DNA from: Plectrocnemia conspersa
Lineage: Eukaryota > Arthropoda > Insecta > Trichoptera > Polycentropodidae
Direction: 5' to 3'
NCBI GenBank assembly: GCA_009617715.1
Contig: VTFK01000430.1
Span: 62,001 to 126,000, forward strand
DNA: 64,000 bases
Under the pieces are notes generated by a model. That model was not told the DNA's origin and searched no databases. It saw only the letters and a program-made list of their open reading frames with translations. Of the stretch, positions 11,226-21,045 are shown piece by piece. Each line of letters starts with the position of its first letter. The first letter of the stretch is position 1. The position numbers and the translations under genes were made by a program.

Positions 11226-12437
11226 CAGGTGGGCCATAAGTTTTTCACTTTAGAAAATTTACGGTGACCAAATTTTGATAATATCAAAGTAAGACACTAA
11301 AATAATAAGGTCATTTCGGAAATTTGCTGCGGGAACCAAAATAATTATCTCGGACATGTTTATTCGAAGAGGACAAAGGACAAAAGTAAGTCAAATTTTT
11401 GAGGATGATAATACTTCTCAAGGGCGTCTGATCACCTCAGAAAATTCAATAAAAAAATACAGGTCATATGATAGTGAATGTTTATTTCACTGACAGAACA
11501 CAATTGGGAAAATTATGTCTTAAAAATAGGTTTATCATACGTCCAAGGTTCACAACATCGGTTCCGGTTTTATCGGGATTCTCCCGGTTTCACCGAATTT
11601 CCGAAATTACTTTCTTTTTAGTTGAGTTTACTTATATTACTCAAAAATATCTGGCACGGACCCAGCCTTTCCTATGCAGCAGTATAAAAATTGCAGCCAT
11701 TGTAGAACAATTATTAATGTTCCTAAAAAAAATATTTTTTAACAAAAATTAGCCAAGATAATTTTCTAGAAAAATGTGCTTTTAGAGATGAGTTTATGAG
11801 CGGGAAGGAGTTAGCCTTACCGTGCATGGTGATGCATATATGCATCACACTTGTACGGCGTACAACTTTGTATCAAAGGACATAAAGTGTGTGCAAATTC
11901 ATGATCATTCAAATATTAATCATCCATCAACCGCACGGCGTGTCATAAACAATGTATAACCTAAAAGTTCAGCCTGTTTTGACAGTTAAAATTGGGAAAG
12001 CGACGCTCGTGATATTCCGCTACTTTGCTAAAATATTCTTCGTTTACTGTTTCAAAGGTATGTCTTACATATTTTTTATGGTCTTGATTACATCTTACAC
12101 TATCATTTATAATGTAATTTATTAATTTCATGTGCGTTTATTGTCGTTATGTTGCAAATAATGAGTAGTGAAATATATAGTATAATGTATTTTTCTTAAT
12201 ATTTATTTACAATATGTATATTTTATTTTATATCCTTTTTATTTATAAAATTGGAACAGGTTGTGGATTTAGAACAAAAATGGATGGAGATCCTTTTTTG
12301 TCTTGATTGAAAGTATGATTGTGAATTATCAGTATACACTGTTCCCCCGTAAAGCGATTCATTGCAAATAAATTTCCAAGAATCAAATTCCCGCTCAAAA
12401 GCCATTTAAAAAGTGAAAAAACTTATGGCTCAATCCA
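11226..12437. mobile_element. TA-flanked terminal-inverted-repeat element (mariner-like, non-autonomous)
   Basis: The left end CAGGTGGGCCATAAGTTTTT at 11226 is matched by an inverted right end: reading inward on the minus strand from 12437, TGGATTGAGCCATAAGTTTT. The similarity continues through CACTTT. Both ends abut the dinucleotide TA (11224-11225 and 12438-12439), as Tc1/mariner elements leave. No transposase frame is readable between the ends. The minus-strand open frame 12223-12405 shows no known motif. Confidence 0.65.
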
Positions 12438-12439
12438 TA

Positions 12440-13190
12440 GAATACTTTTATTAAAGATTCTATGTCCAAACGAAGTGTTTTGATTAGTAAAACGTTTACA
12501 GGAGACCCGTAAGACGTCGAAGATTACAATAAAGATGGACGGCCTAGCTCGTTAACCACTGGTAAAAATAGGAAAAAATATAGACATTATGCTTATCACT
12601 AATACATATTAGGCGTGAAATCGCTGAAGACGCCGATTTGTTCCAACGCGTCATAATAAGTGACTAATAATGCGAGTGACATCGAAGGAAAGGTACAATT
12701 GTTTTTATTGAAGTTCCCAAGACTAAAAAAAGCACGCCAAGTTCAATCATATTTGTGACTCTCCTTACTGTTTTTTTTAATGATAACGGTTTAGTCTACC
12801 ACGAATTTTTATTACCAGGTCGTACGACTTGGTAGTAATTATTTAATAAGAAGTATTATCATGCTGTTTGTGTAAAGTACTTCGAAGAAAACGGCTGAAT
12901 TGCGAGCAAGCAACTTTGGAATTTTGCATTACGATGATGCGTCTCGTAAATTTTTGGTCAAAAATTAGACTATGGAGATGCTTCAGCCACCATTTTAACC
13001 AGATATGATGTCATGCGACTTTTTCCTATCCAACTGATAAAGATGTCATTGAAATCACAACATTTTGCGACCATATAGTAGATAAAGACTATACCAAATA
13101 AAGCATTCTATGGATGTAAAGAAACGCTGTATAAGTGTATATATCTGATTGAGACTATCACGTGATAAAGGCACATTATACATAGTACCC
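12440..13190 (+). pseudogene. Decayed mariner transposase
   Basis: Broken mariner (DD34D) transposase, full of stops and frameshifts. Fragments in order: a DVEDYNKDGRPSS-like piece (N-terminal DNA-binding end) near 12510-12550; RREIAED near 12610; NDNGLVYHEFLLPGRT near 12778-12830 (first catalytic region); GILHYDDA near 12918-12942 (second); PDMMSCDFF near 13000-13026 (third, normally PDLAPCDFFLF); and VKKRC near 13118. The canonical HHDN is altered. It cannot make an active enzyme. Its 5' end is cut by the neighbouring TA-flanked element. Confidence 0.75.
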
Positions 13191-13199
13191 AGAATTTAT

Positions 13200-14440
13200 C
13201 TAGCCTTCGCCATGGCAGTAAATAATTCACAAGGGCAATCGTACAGTGCGACAAAAACTGCCTTATAGGATGAATGCTTTTCTCCTAATGTCAGAAAAAA
13301 ATATGCTTGTAGATGAAAATAATTTAACAATAAACATGTTAAAAGATATAACTAGGGACAAAACATCGGCGAAGTCGGGTCAGAAAGTTAGTAGAATAAT
13401 ACAATTACAATAGTATGTATATATTTACCTACTTTAAAACAAAACCGAAAGTGGACGGATGTCTTATTGACTTACCTACATATTATGCTAGTACGTAATT
13501 TTGTAAGGCTTCCTTCGCAACTCGACGCGAAGAAGCGAAGGTAACAAAACCCGATTATGAGTCAAGGAATCGCATACGTGAAATTGGATCATCGTATTAG
13601 GAAATAATAGTCGGCTTTTCTGGTCGTAGGCACAAGCAGTCGAAAAAAACAAAATCGTTTAGTGCTTCCTCAGATCGGTTTTGGAGCAAACTTCGCCAGA
13701 AAATTGCAACGCCGTCAAAACAAACCGGGTAAGTACCAAAGGTCCTTCCCCTATGTCCTTTCATGTTATTGAACAGTGGTGTTACGATTTTGTAAATATG
13801 TGTAGTATATATATATGTATTTACGCTGAATCGTAATGAAAATATAAAAAGTTATTGATTAGAATATATTTATATATATTGAGATAATAGAGTATTATTT
13901 ATTATATTTACTGGCAAATATTATTATTTAATTTATCATGTTTGTATTGGGTTGATTTGATTTGACCTAAACATGTCTCACTCATATTGAGGTTATTGAC
14001 TACGTAAATTAATATTTTATGGTTTGTTTTTTCGATGAAATTCTTGATGTATACTTGCAACTCTTTTTAATCTACCATTGCATTATATGCAACGAAAAAC
14101 ACTGTACTTGACTATTCCATTGCATCTTGTTGAAATTCCATTAGCGTAGGCGAAGTGTTTTAGCTATGAAAATACTTCCATCGAAGTTTAGTAAGCACGC
14201 CGCTAAAGTTGACATCGAAGATGCTCGGTTTCGTTATACGGAGCGCGTTTCACTCTAATATGTTATTTCATAGCGTCCATGAATATGGCACTATAGTCTG
14301 AAATACTTCTTAGTTCAGAGGAATCTATACAAGTAATATTTACAATGGGAGTAAAGATTATATTTGTATTTATATCCTAATGCAATTTTCTATATGTGTT
14401 GGGATATAATACACTGAATTATTGACGTTTGCTGATGTTT
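13200..14440. other. Spacer without recognisable gene
   Basis: Mixed composition and probably old repeat remains. No open frame over 60 codons and no family motif is seen. Confidence 0.4.
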
Positions 14441-14454
14441 ATCATTAAGGAGAG

Positions 14455-14615
14455 GCAAGTGGGTTCATTTGCCCCCCCCCCCCTTAGATTTGGCCAGAAA
14501 AATGCATGTCATTTAATGAATTACTATGAATTTTTATTAAATCAGGATATTAAAAAAATATTAAAAATATGCCCAATGAAAAAATCTGATATGACGTCTT
14601 TGATTCTAATCCAGA
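14455..14615 (+). mobile_element. MITE-like copy with 12-C run
   Basis: Shares the AGAAAAATGCATGTCATTTAATG core and following bases with the copies at 6495 and 19,940, and ends in the inverted end motif ATGACGTCTTTG near 14,592-14,603. Twelve consecutive C at 14,472-14,483 replace the mixed C-rich stretch of the other copies. Confidence 0.55.
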
Positions 14616-14819
14616 AATTTTCGGACTATCCCATTAACAAATTAAAAATAAAAGAATCGATCCCTTGAATATGTTTTGAAATAAGTCATTTCAATGAAAT
14701 CATATCGGAACACATTTTTTATCCAGTAGATAATTTTATGATTTTACAAGTGAAAATATAATTTATCTGGCATGTGCTAGTAAAATTATATGATTTCAAC
14801 TTTTCCATACGTATTTATT

Positions 14820-14965
14820 TACATGCTATGTATAAATGTTACAGTGAATGTGTGTTTTTCGGTGAAGTTATATTTTCACTAGAGTCCAAATACATGTTCA
14901 CCAGTAGATATATATTTCTACTAGCGAAAGTATAATTTAACTGATAGGTGCTAGTGAAACTAAAT
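14820..14965 (+). repeat. Dispersed repeat (CTAGCGAAAGTATAATTTAACTG)
   Basis: ATATATTTCTACTAGCGAAA, then TATAATTTAACTGATA, recurs near 28,640-28,672, together with an upstream AAATGTTACAGTGAA shared by both copies (14,835 and 28,567). Confidence 0.6.
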
Positions 14966-15113
14966 CTAATCTACGCGAATTAACCCAACCTAAATTAAAA
15001 TTTTAAAACTAATTACAGTTTTAGAACTTTCATTAGGTCAAGTCCAAAATACAAAATAAGCTAACTCAACTCTCAAGGGAAAATAACCACAAGAAGAAGT
15101 ACAGACGCTCGCT

Positions 15114-15410
15114 ACAAGTTCTCGCATATTGCTCCATAGTTTGTCTGTACTACGATATTTCACTGTTGATATATAAAATATGATAGCTATTATATTACTA
15201 CAGAATTTTGTTATGAGAGTATTGGTCAAAGTATATTAAAATCGAATTTTGGTCAATAGGAGGGCGCAAAAACAATAATCACTTCTCAGAAGTCAAAAAT
15301 TCACGTCAAAAGCGATAAAATCGTGTCGGCGCCGTCGGGGTATTTTCCCATTGCGACGGCGCCGTATATCGTGGTACAGACAAACCATGGAGCAATATGC
15401 GAGAACTTGT
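15114..15410. repeat. 44-bp inverted repeat around a repeat copy
   Basis: The arms at 15114-15157 and 15367-15410 are reverse complements at 42 of 44 positions. The 209-base centre contains a copy of the zwilch-intron repeat (15240-15330) and a second perfect hairpin (CGGCGCCGTCG 15327-15337, CGACGGCGCCG 15354-15364). The high arm identity suggests a young structure. Confidence 0.8.
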
Positions 15411-15989
15411 CACATAAAATCAATTAGAATATCATAAAATTTAAGTTATTTAATTTACAAAATAATGTATTTTACTCTTTAAAGTTTTATTTTTCGTGCT
15501 TGTCTTCAAGAAAATTTAGCAATTATTTTATTAAAATCAATCTGTTTTGTTAAATCACGCTAAATCGATAAAATTGTCATATTCAAAGCAAGGGACGATC
15601 TTAAATAGGTTTTTATAATTTTCAATTTACTGAAGCCTCTTTCAGCAGAGGCTTAAGTGACCGGTAATTTTAAATTTATCCCTAATGCAATATCCAAATT
15701 CGGATATGACTGTATTAGATTGTATTCAAGCATTATTCTTAATATATCTAAATTTGTAGCTGTCTTGAGATCTGAAATTAAATTGCCTGATTTTTGAAAC
15801 GAATTATTTCTGATAATAATTACTTAGAATTATTATCGTTAGGATATTTGTAGGAAAAATTATAGCCTGCTTTATGCAAATTTTCTGAATTCACCGACAT
15901 AAATTTTTCTCCTGGTAAAAATTAAAAATGTGATGAATTTTCATTGTTTTTCATATCCTTATCTAATTTGTGTTATCAAAATATCTATC

Positions 15990-17300
15990 ACATCATTTAT
16001 TTTGTTGGTAAAATCTACGTGTATTGATTTTAACTAATTTAGTTTGATTCTCCATTTAGCGGTCCATTTTTTAATTTCGGAGATTGAGGTATATATTTTT
16101 TTGATTGATTCTTCATTGTTTCTTCCAGTTGCCAAAATTGCCGCGTCATCGGCAAATGTTCCTGTAGTGTTGGTTGAAACTTCTGGTATATCATTGAGGA
16201 GTGGGCCCATTACACTTCCCTGAGGTACGTCTGCGTTGATCTTAATTTCTAAATATCTGTCTTTTGTTTAATTTGAAAGTAACAATCTAACGAAGTAACG
16301 AAGTAAAGTAACGGAAGGGCTTTTCGAATTTTGTGGTTCAGTCCGTCATGCCAGACCAGACAGCCGAGCAGACTTTCTTTTCTTCTAGTGCTTGTCCTAT
16401 GTCTCGGATTATTCGGTAGACTTGCTCGATTGTTGAATGCTTTTTTCTTAATACAAATTGATGGTTGTGTATTAACTTTAATTTTTTTCTTATATATAGA
16501 ATAAGTTTTTCGAAGAATTTGGAGAGCACTGGTAGCAGTGATATTGGCCTGTATGCTGTGAGTACTTCTGCGATCTTCCACAGTTGTGGAACATATTTGA
16601 GCCGAAATACTGCGTTAAGGGTTTTAGTGATCTGTATTACAGATTTTCTTGGTAGCTCCTTCAAGACCTACCCAGTGATAGTCTGGAACTTTATTCGGGT
16701 AGGTGTCAGATCATATCATTTTTTATACTTATTTGACTGTGGCTGTATAAATTATAATTTTTGTGTCTTGTAGTGGAGCACTAGTGAGCGATGTTCATTT
16801 TCTTCTCCTGAGTTGACTGTGAAAATCTCAGCCAAGTAATCTGCGTAGAGATCAGCTATATGATTGTCTTTGATCCACTTTCTTTGCATATCCGTGGCGG
16901 TGTTTATAAGATGGGACGTTCGATCGATTTCGTAGCTTTCCAAAGTGAGTAACTTGTGCAACGTTCGGCCGGTAGTTCATTTAGGTAAGTTTTAACTGAT
17001 TCTCTTTTGATATCTCAGATTTCTTCATTAAGATTTTCGATAACTTGATTCCACGCTGTTTTTTTTTCTCGGATGAGGTTAATCATTTCACGCCAGTAGT
17101 TAATACCGTGTAGCTTTCTTCTAATTACGGGGGTATTATTCCACGCTACTAATTTATTAAGTTTGGTTTAAATTTGTTCTGTGATAGTTCCATCTTGAAA
17201 CTTGTCCGGAGCTAATAGTAGAAGCGTAAACCCAAACTTGTCATCTCTTTCTAAATTATGAATAATGATGAAATGGATAGCTCTCGAACTGACTGTGTTA
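15990..17300 (-). pseudogene. Decayed jockey-like LINE (reverse transcriptase ORF2)
   Basis: Non-LTR retrotransposon remnant on the minus strand. Reading from high to low coordinates: LERDDKFGFTLLLLAPD near 17,250; an EN-RT linker with a leucine-rich, Arg-rich stretch; the RT start near 16,660 (ELPRKSVIQI, YRPISLLPVLSKFFEKL); HNHQF.LRKKHSTIEQVYR near 16,450; VPQGSVMGP near 16,220; and the catalytic FADDAA at 16,141-16,160. IKKWTAKWRIKLN near 16,060 belongs to the region after the RT. Stops and frameshifts interrupt it throughout (open pieces 16249-16581, 16338-16664, 16752-16961), so it is inactive. Sequence style points to the jockey clade; the exact family is not assignable by eye. Confidence 0.85.
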
Positions 17301-17639
17301 ACGCAAATATAGTATAGCAATCTGATTGCATCTGTTCAATTATAATGTACATATATACAAATGTAGATGGATTCCTTAATGAAATAAAGAAACATCTTCG
17401 TGCATTAAAAAATAAAATTTAATTATAAAAAAACTATATTCTATTTATGTTTATTTTTATGTTTTATATGTATGTTTTGATTAAATTCTATATAAACAAT
17501 TCGCTATATTAACTAAATAAATTATTAAAATAAATAATAACAAAGAGACGTAATTTCGTCTCGCAAATGCGCGTGTGAGTTTAGGATGTAATTTTTTTTG
17601 TCTTCTACATCAAAATAATATCGTTCAGTTTCAATTCAT

Positions 17640-18180
17640 TTAGCATTGAACGCAGAAAATAAGTTGGCAAAAAAACAATAAATAAATATGTGTACAATAC
17701 ATGATATTTTCACCACGCGCCGCCCCGTGACATGTTTTATAGTCCCCGTTGGCGCCATTGGGGCGCCGGGGGTGAGTTTTCCGCGAAACTCCCGAAGGGG
17801 AGTTTTGTTTATTTGTGCGGCATGACATAATTGAGGGGTACACACTATGCATACAGTACACACTGTCTGTCACGTCGGGAAAATTCGGCCAAAAATAACA
17901 AAACTCCCAATGTTGTGTAACTCGTAAAAATCTATATGAGGCTCTGCTGCGCCATATACATTTCTCGCTTATTATTTGCACGCGATTTTCGCGGCTGCTG
18001 TCAAAAATTTGACAGCATGCTCCAAAATTGACAGTGGACGCGCCGAACCTCTGAAAAAATAAATGAAAACTGCTTAACATCGAACCGGTCCCCAGCAGCC
18101 TCGTCGCTCCCGGTAACCCAGTTTTCTTTTGTCGCGCTTCTCAAACTGTTCAAACGACGTTCGGGAATCGATCGGATTCA
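17640..18180. other. GC-richer patch with hairpins, function unknown
   Basis: A GC-rich island in AT-rich DNA. It holds the hairpin AAACTCCC-GAAG-GGGAGTTT near 17,786-17,805, the palindrome GGCGCC..GGCGCC near 17,751-17,767, and on the minus strand a TATAAAA downstream of GC-rich sequence (about 17,733). The open frames here (17,640-18,080 minus) match no family I recognise. It could be a promoter or an unidentified mobile element. Confidence 0.35.
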
Positions 18181-18542
18181 ATCGTTGAATTTTAAACATT
18201 CTGTGACCTTTACTAAAAATATCAAATTATATTTGTTATCCTCTTTCTCATCACAATGTCTGTAATCATATTTTTTTAATATGTGAAAACATTGATTCAT
18301 CTTCTAAATTAGAATATGTTAGGCAATGAGAAAAAACTACTCCTTGATCCTTCTTGTATTTAAAACATTAGTCCGTTCTTTGTCAAAAAATGAAGACAAT
18401 TATTTATTTTTAATGGCAACAAATTAAATTTAAATCAACTTTGTGTCGAAATAAAAAGTAAATCTCAGTCAAAAATATTTTTAAACTAATCGATCATTCA
18501 GTCTAATTATATATACCTATTAGAAACTATTTTAAACATTTG

Positions 18543-18625
18543 ATTAAACTATGACGTTAAACATAACGTCATAGTTTAATAAAAAAAAATGTTTAGAATG
18601 CAAAACATTGCATTCTAAACATTTT
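18543..18625. repeat. Two adjacent perfect hairpins with identical AACA loops
   Basis: Hairpin 1: arms 18543-18559 and 18564-18580 (17 bp, perfect), loop AACA. Hairpin 2: arms 18586-18603 and 18608-18625 (18 bp, perfect), loop AACA. Only a short A-run separates them. Confidence 0.9.
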
Positions 18626-18864
18626 AAGTATACCACAAAATGAGCTGGTTTCTTTTGTTGACATTCAACGCCATATATGTACATATATATATTGGGGTCC
18701 GCAAAAGTTATCACCTGCAATTCACCGTCAGCAATTAATCGCTAGCTTACCGCCGCGTCAATTAATCGCATAAACAACGTAAAGTCTGTAAATAATCATA
18801 TTTTATCGCTAGGCAATACATATAATTTATTTAAATTTATTGGTAATTTTAAAAGTTAAATAAA

Positions 18865-18950
18865 ACGAGCCCAACCAAACAAAATGGCCCTAAAACACAT
18901 TGATTATTATGCTGTACATCTGACAATATAAAACTGACCTTGAGGTTAAA
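18865..18950 (-). repeat. Segment shared with the chaoptin-intron MITE
   Basis: On the minus strand it reads AACCTCAAGGTCAGTTTTAT and later TTTGTTTGGTTGGGCTC, matching 34,653-34,735 on the plus strand (AACCTCAAGGTCAGTTTTAT ... TTTGGTTGGGTTC). Confidence 0.65.
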
Positions 18951-19483
18951 ATATAGATCATATAGTATAAATACTAGCTTTTATTTATAAATCTATAATA
19001 ATAATATCTGACAATCTGTTAAGATAATTCTTACAATTTCATATAATTTTACACATGTAATATTTATTTTACAACTTTTAATATAAATTCTGACCCGAAA
19101 AACACGACCTTTTTTTAATTAATTTTATAATTCAAAGCAATATTTTTTCAATTTTGCCTTAAACATTTGATCCTATTTGTAGAGTGTTGTCATATTTATC
19201 AGGCGTTAGGCGACTTGTTACATAAAAAATAAGCAGACTAGAAAATGGATTACGTCTTAGTAGCTTTACATTTTATTTTAACGCTAAAAATAAATACTGT
19301 ATTCGGAATATAGGATTATTGAACCATATATTTGTACGGTACCTTACAATGTACGTGCTTTTTTATAAGTACAAAGCTTTTTTATATAATTAAATATTTG
19401 TACTGCGTCAATTAGCCTCAAGTGGTCTCGAAGATCGAGATAAACTCTTGGGAATTCTAGACCTTGTCCTTGCTTCTAAAACC

Positions 19484-20100
19484 AGGGACGTTATTTGGGG
19501 GGGGTGCAGGTGGAAGCATTTGCATTAATTTAGATTCGAATTGGAGACTTACATTATTTTTGATTATTTATAAATATTTTAATGCATTTGTACTTATGAG
19601 GGACTCCCATGAATGTTTCACACTTCCTGGTCATAGTATTTTTTTTAAAATGACTCAAAAACTTCCTGTAAAAAATATTCATACAAATATAATTTTCATT
19701 CATGATAATTTTTGGGATGAGAATTCACAAAATAAAAATTTCCGAATTAATTCGGGCATGACCGTTAAGAAGTTAATTTATTCTAACTGGTTGGCCTCAG
19801 TGAGTCGCAATTATATAATAAAAATTAAATTGGGTTATAGCTACCTCTAGGTAGCCTTTGACAGCTTTTGTATCAATAGTAAAAGCCCTGACGGTGACCT
19901 GGCGTATTCCAAACGATTGATTTTTATTTGTTAGTGTGCAGAGACGTCATTTGAATTTGGCTAGAAAAATGCATGTCACTTAATGAAATACTATGAATTT
20001 TAATGAAATCGAAATATTTAAAAAACGACCGCTGACTTGGCAACCTTTGTCCCACTCCTCATGGATAAATCTGAAATGATGTCTCTGTCATTTCAGATCT
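19484..20100 (+). mobile_element. MITE-family remains, one compact copy at 19,940-20,096
   Basis: CAGGGACGTTATTTGGGG at about 19,485 is a family start. A compact copy begins AGAGACGTCATTT near 19,942, carries AGAAAAATGCATGTCACTTAATG, and ends with the inverted AAATGATGTCTCT near 20,082. The open frame between them (19,464-19,850) shows no recognisable motif. Confidence 0.55.
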
Positions 20101-20289
20101 TTTGTTAAGTTTGTAGGAAGGTCAAGGGGTGCATGCGGTGATTTGTAAATCTTTCTAATTGTTTTATAGAAGTGTTCGATGGTTTTCTAATTATTGTTTT
20201 TTTAAATGAACCGCGATAATATAAATAAAAACACATATGACTTAATTTCGATTTTTTTATGAAAGATTATATTATTTTTTGTTGAAAAT

Positions 20290-20500
20290 ATTGGCGGGTG
20301 GATGGTAAAGAGTGGCAAATAAACACATATTGGGTCGCTGCAGTATTAGTTTATTAAATGTTTATACAGATACATTTTGAATTTGATGTTTTGATACGAT
20401 AGATCGGACGAGGCACCGCCGGTTGTTGTCTTCCCGTCGAGGTCCGCTAAAAATGTTTTGCATTACGCCGCCGTCATGTCAGTATTTTTGAGCATAGTAA
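20290..20500 (+). mobile_element. Left arm of the fold-back family
   Basis: GGCGGGTGGATGGT ... TGGCAAATAAACACATATTGGGTCGCTGCAGTATTA matches the outer arm of the elements at 2465 and 3680. No inverted partner is seen nearby. Confidence 0.6.
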
Positions 20501-20779
20501 ATAATTTTTTTATTCAAAATCATGTCATAAGATCCTATAGAATAACTTTTATTTTGCTACAATAACGACTTACTTTCATGATATTGAATTAATATTATAT
20601 TAAAAAAAATAATATCTAAATAAATTTATTTAATGTAGAAATTTGGAAATCTTTTTTTCCATTAAGCATGCAAAAGAACTTTAAAATTTAAATATATCTG
20701 AGATTGTTTTTTTATTACTCCTTGTATTTTCAGCCATTTATACTGAACCTATTGAACCCACATAAATTTCTCCTGAATC

Positions 20780-21045
20780 GATTTTCGTCGCGCACAAAGC
20801 GTAACATTTTCATGAATGGCCCATGGCTAGTGAAAGTTTTCCGACGCGCGCCTCCGTTTGACTACCCCTGGCCACCAGGGGATGAGAGGTTCGGGATCGT
20901 TGTTTGAGAGAGAGAGGCAGCTCGCTCGGCCTTCCGCGCCGGGTCAGACGTGCGCTCCGTCGGGTACGCCTCGCTTGTTTACGTCATTCGTGTCTCAACG
21001 CAGCCGGTGCCGACACACGCCGCAATAGCGCACATCTCAGCCAGG
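20780..21045 (+). promoter_or_regulatory. GC-rich, GAGA-containing patch: candidate promoter / 5' non-coding exon of chaoptin
   Basis: A CpG-dense block in AT-rich DNA with a GAGAGAGAGAG run near 20,906-20,917 (GAGA-factor-like). It ends at a good splice donor, CAGCCAGG|GTATGT, after 21,045. The next plausible acceptor in the right place is TTTTTCATTAG at 24,074, leading to the exon with the chaoptin ATG. Function is inferred from composition and position. The short open frames across it look non-coding. Confidence 0.4.

Noticed and set aside
16465..16773. 102-codon plus-strand open frame
   Set aside because: It is the antisense shadow of the LINE reverse transcriptase on the minus strand.
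17640..18080. 146-codon minus-strand open frame
   Set aside because: No recognisable domain, odd composition, and it crosses hairpins in a GC-rich patch. Open frames are expected by chance where stop codons are depleted by GC content.
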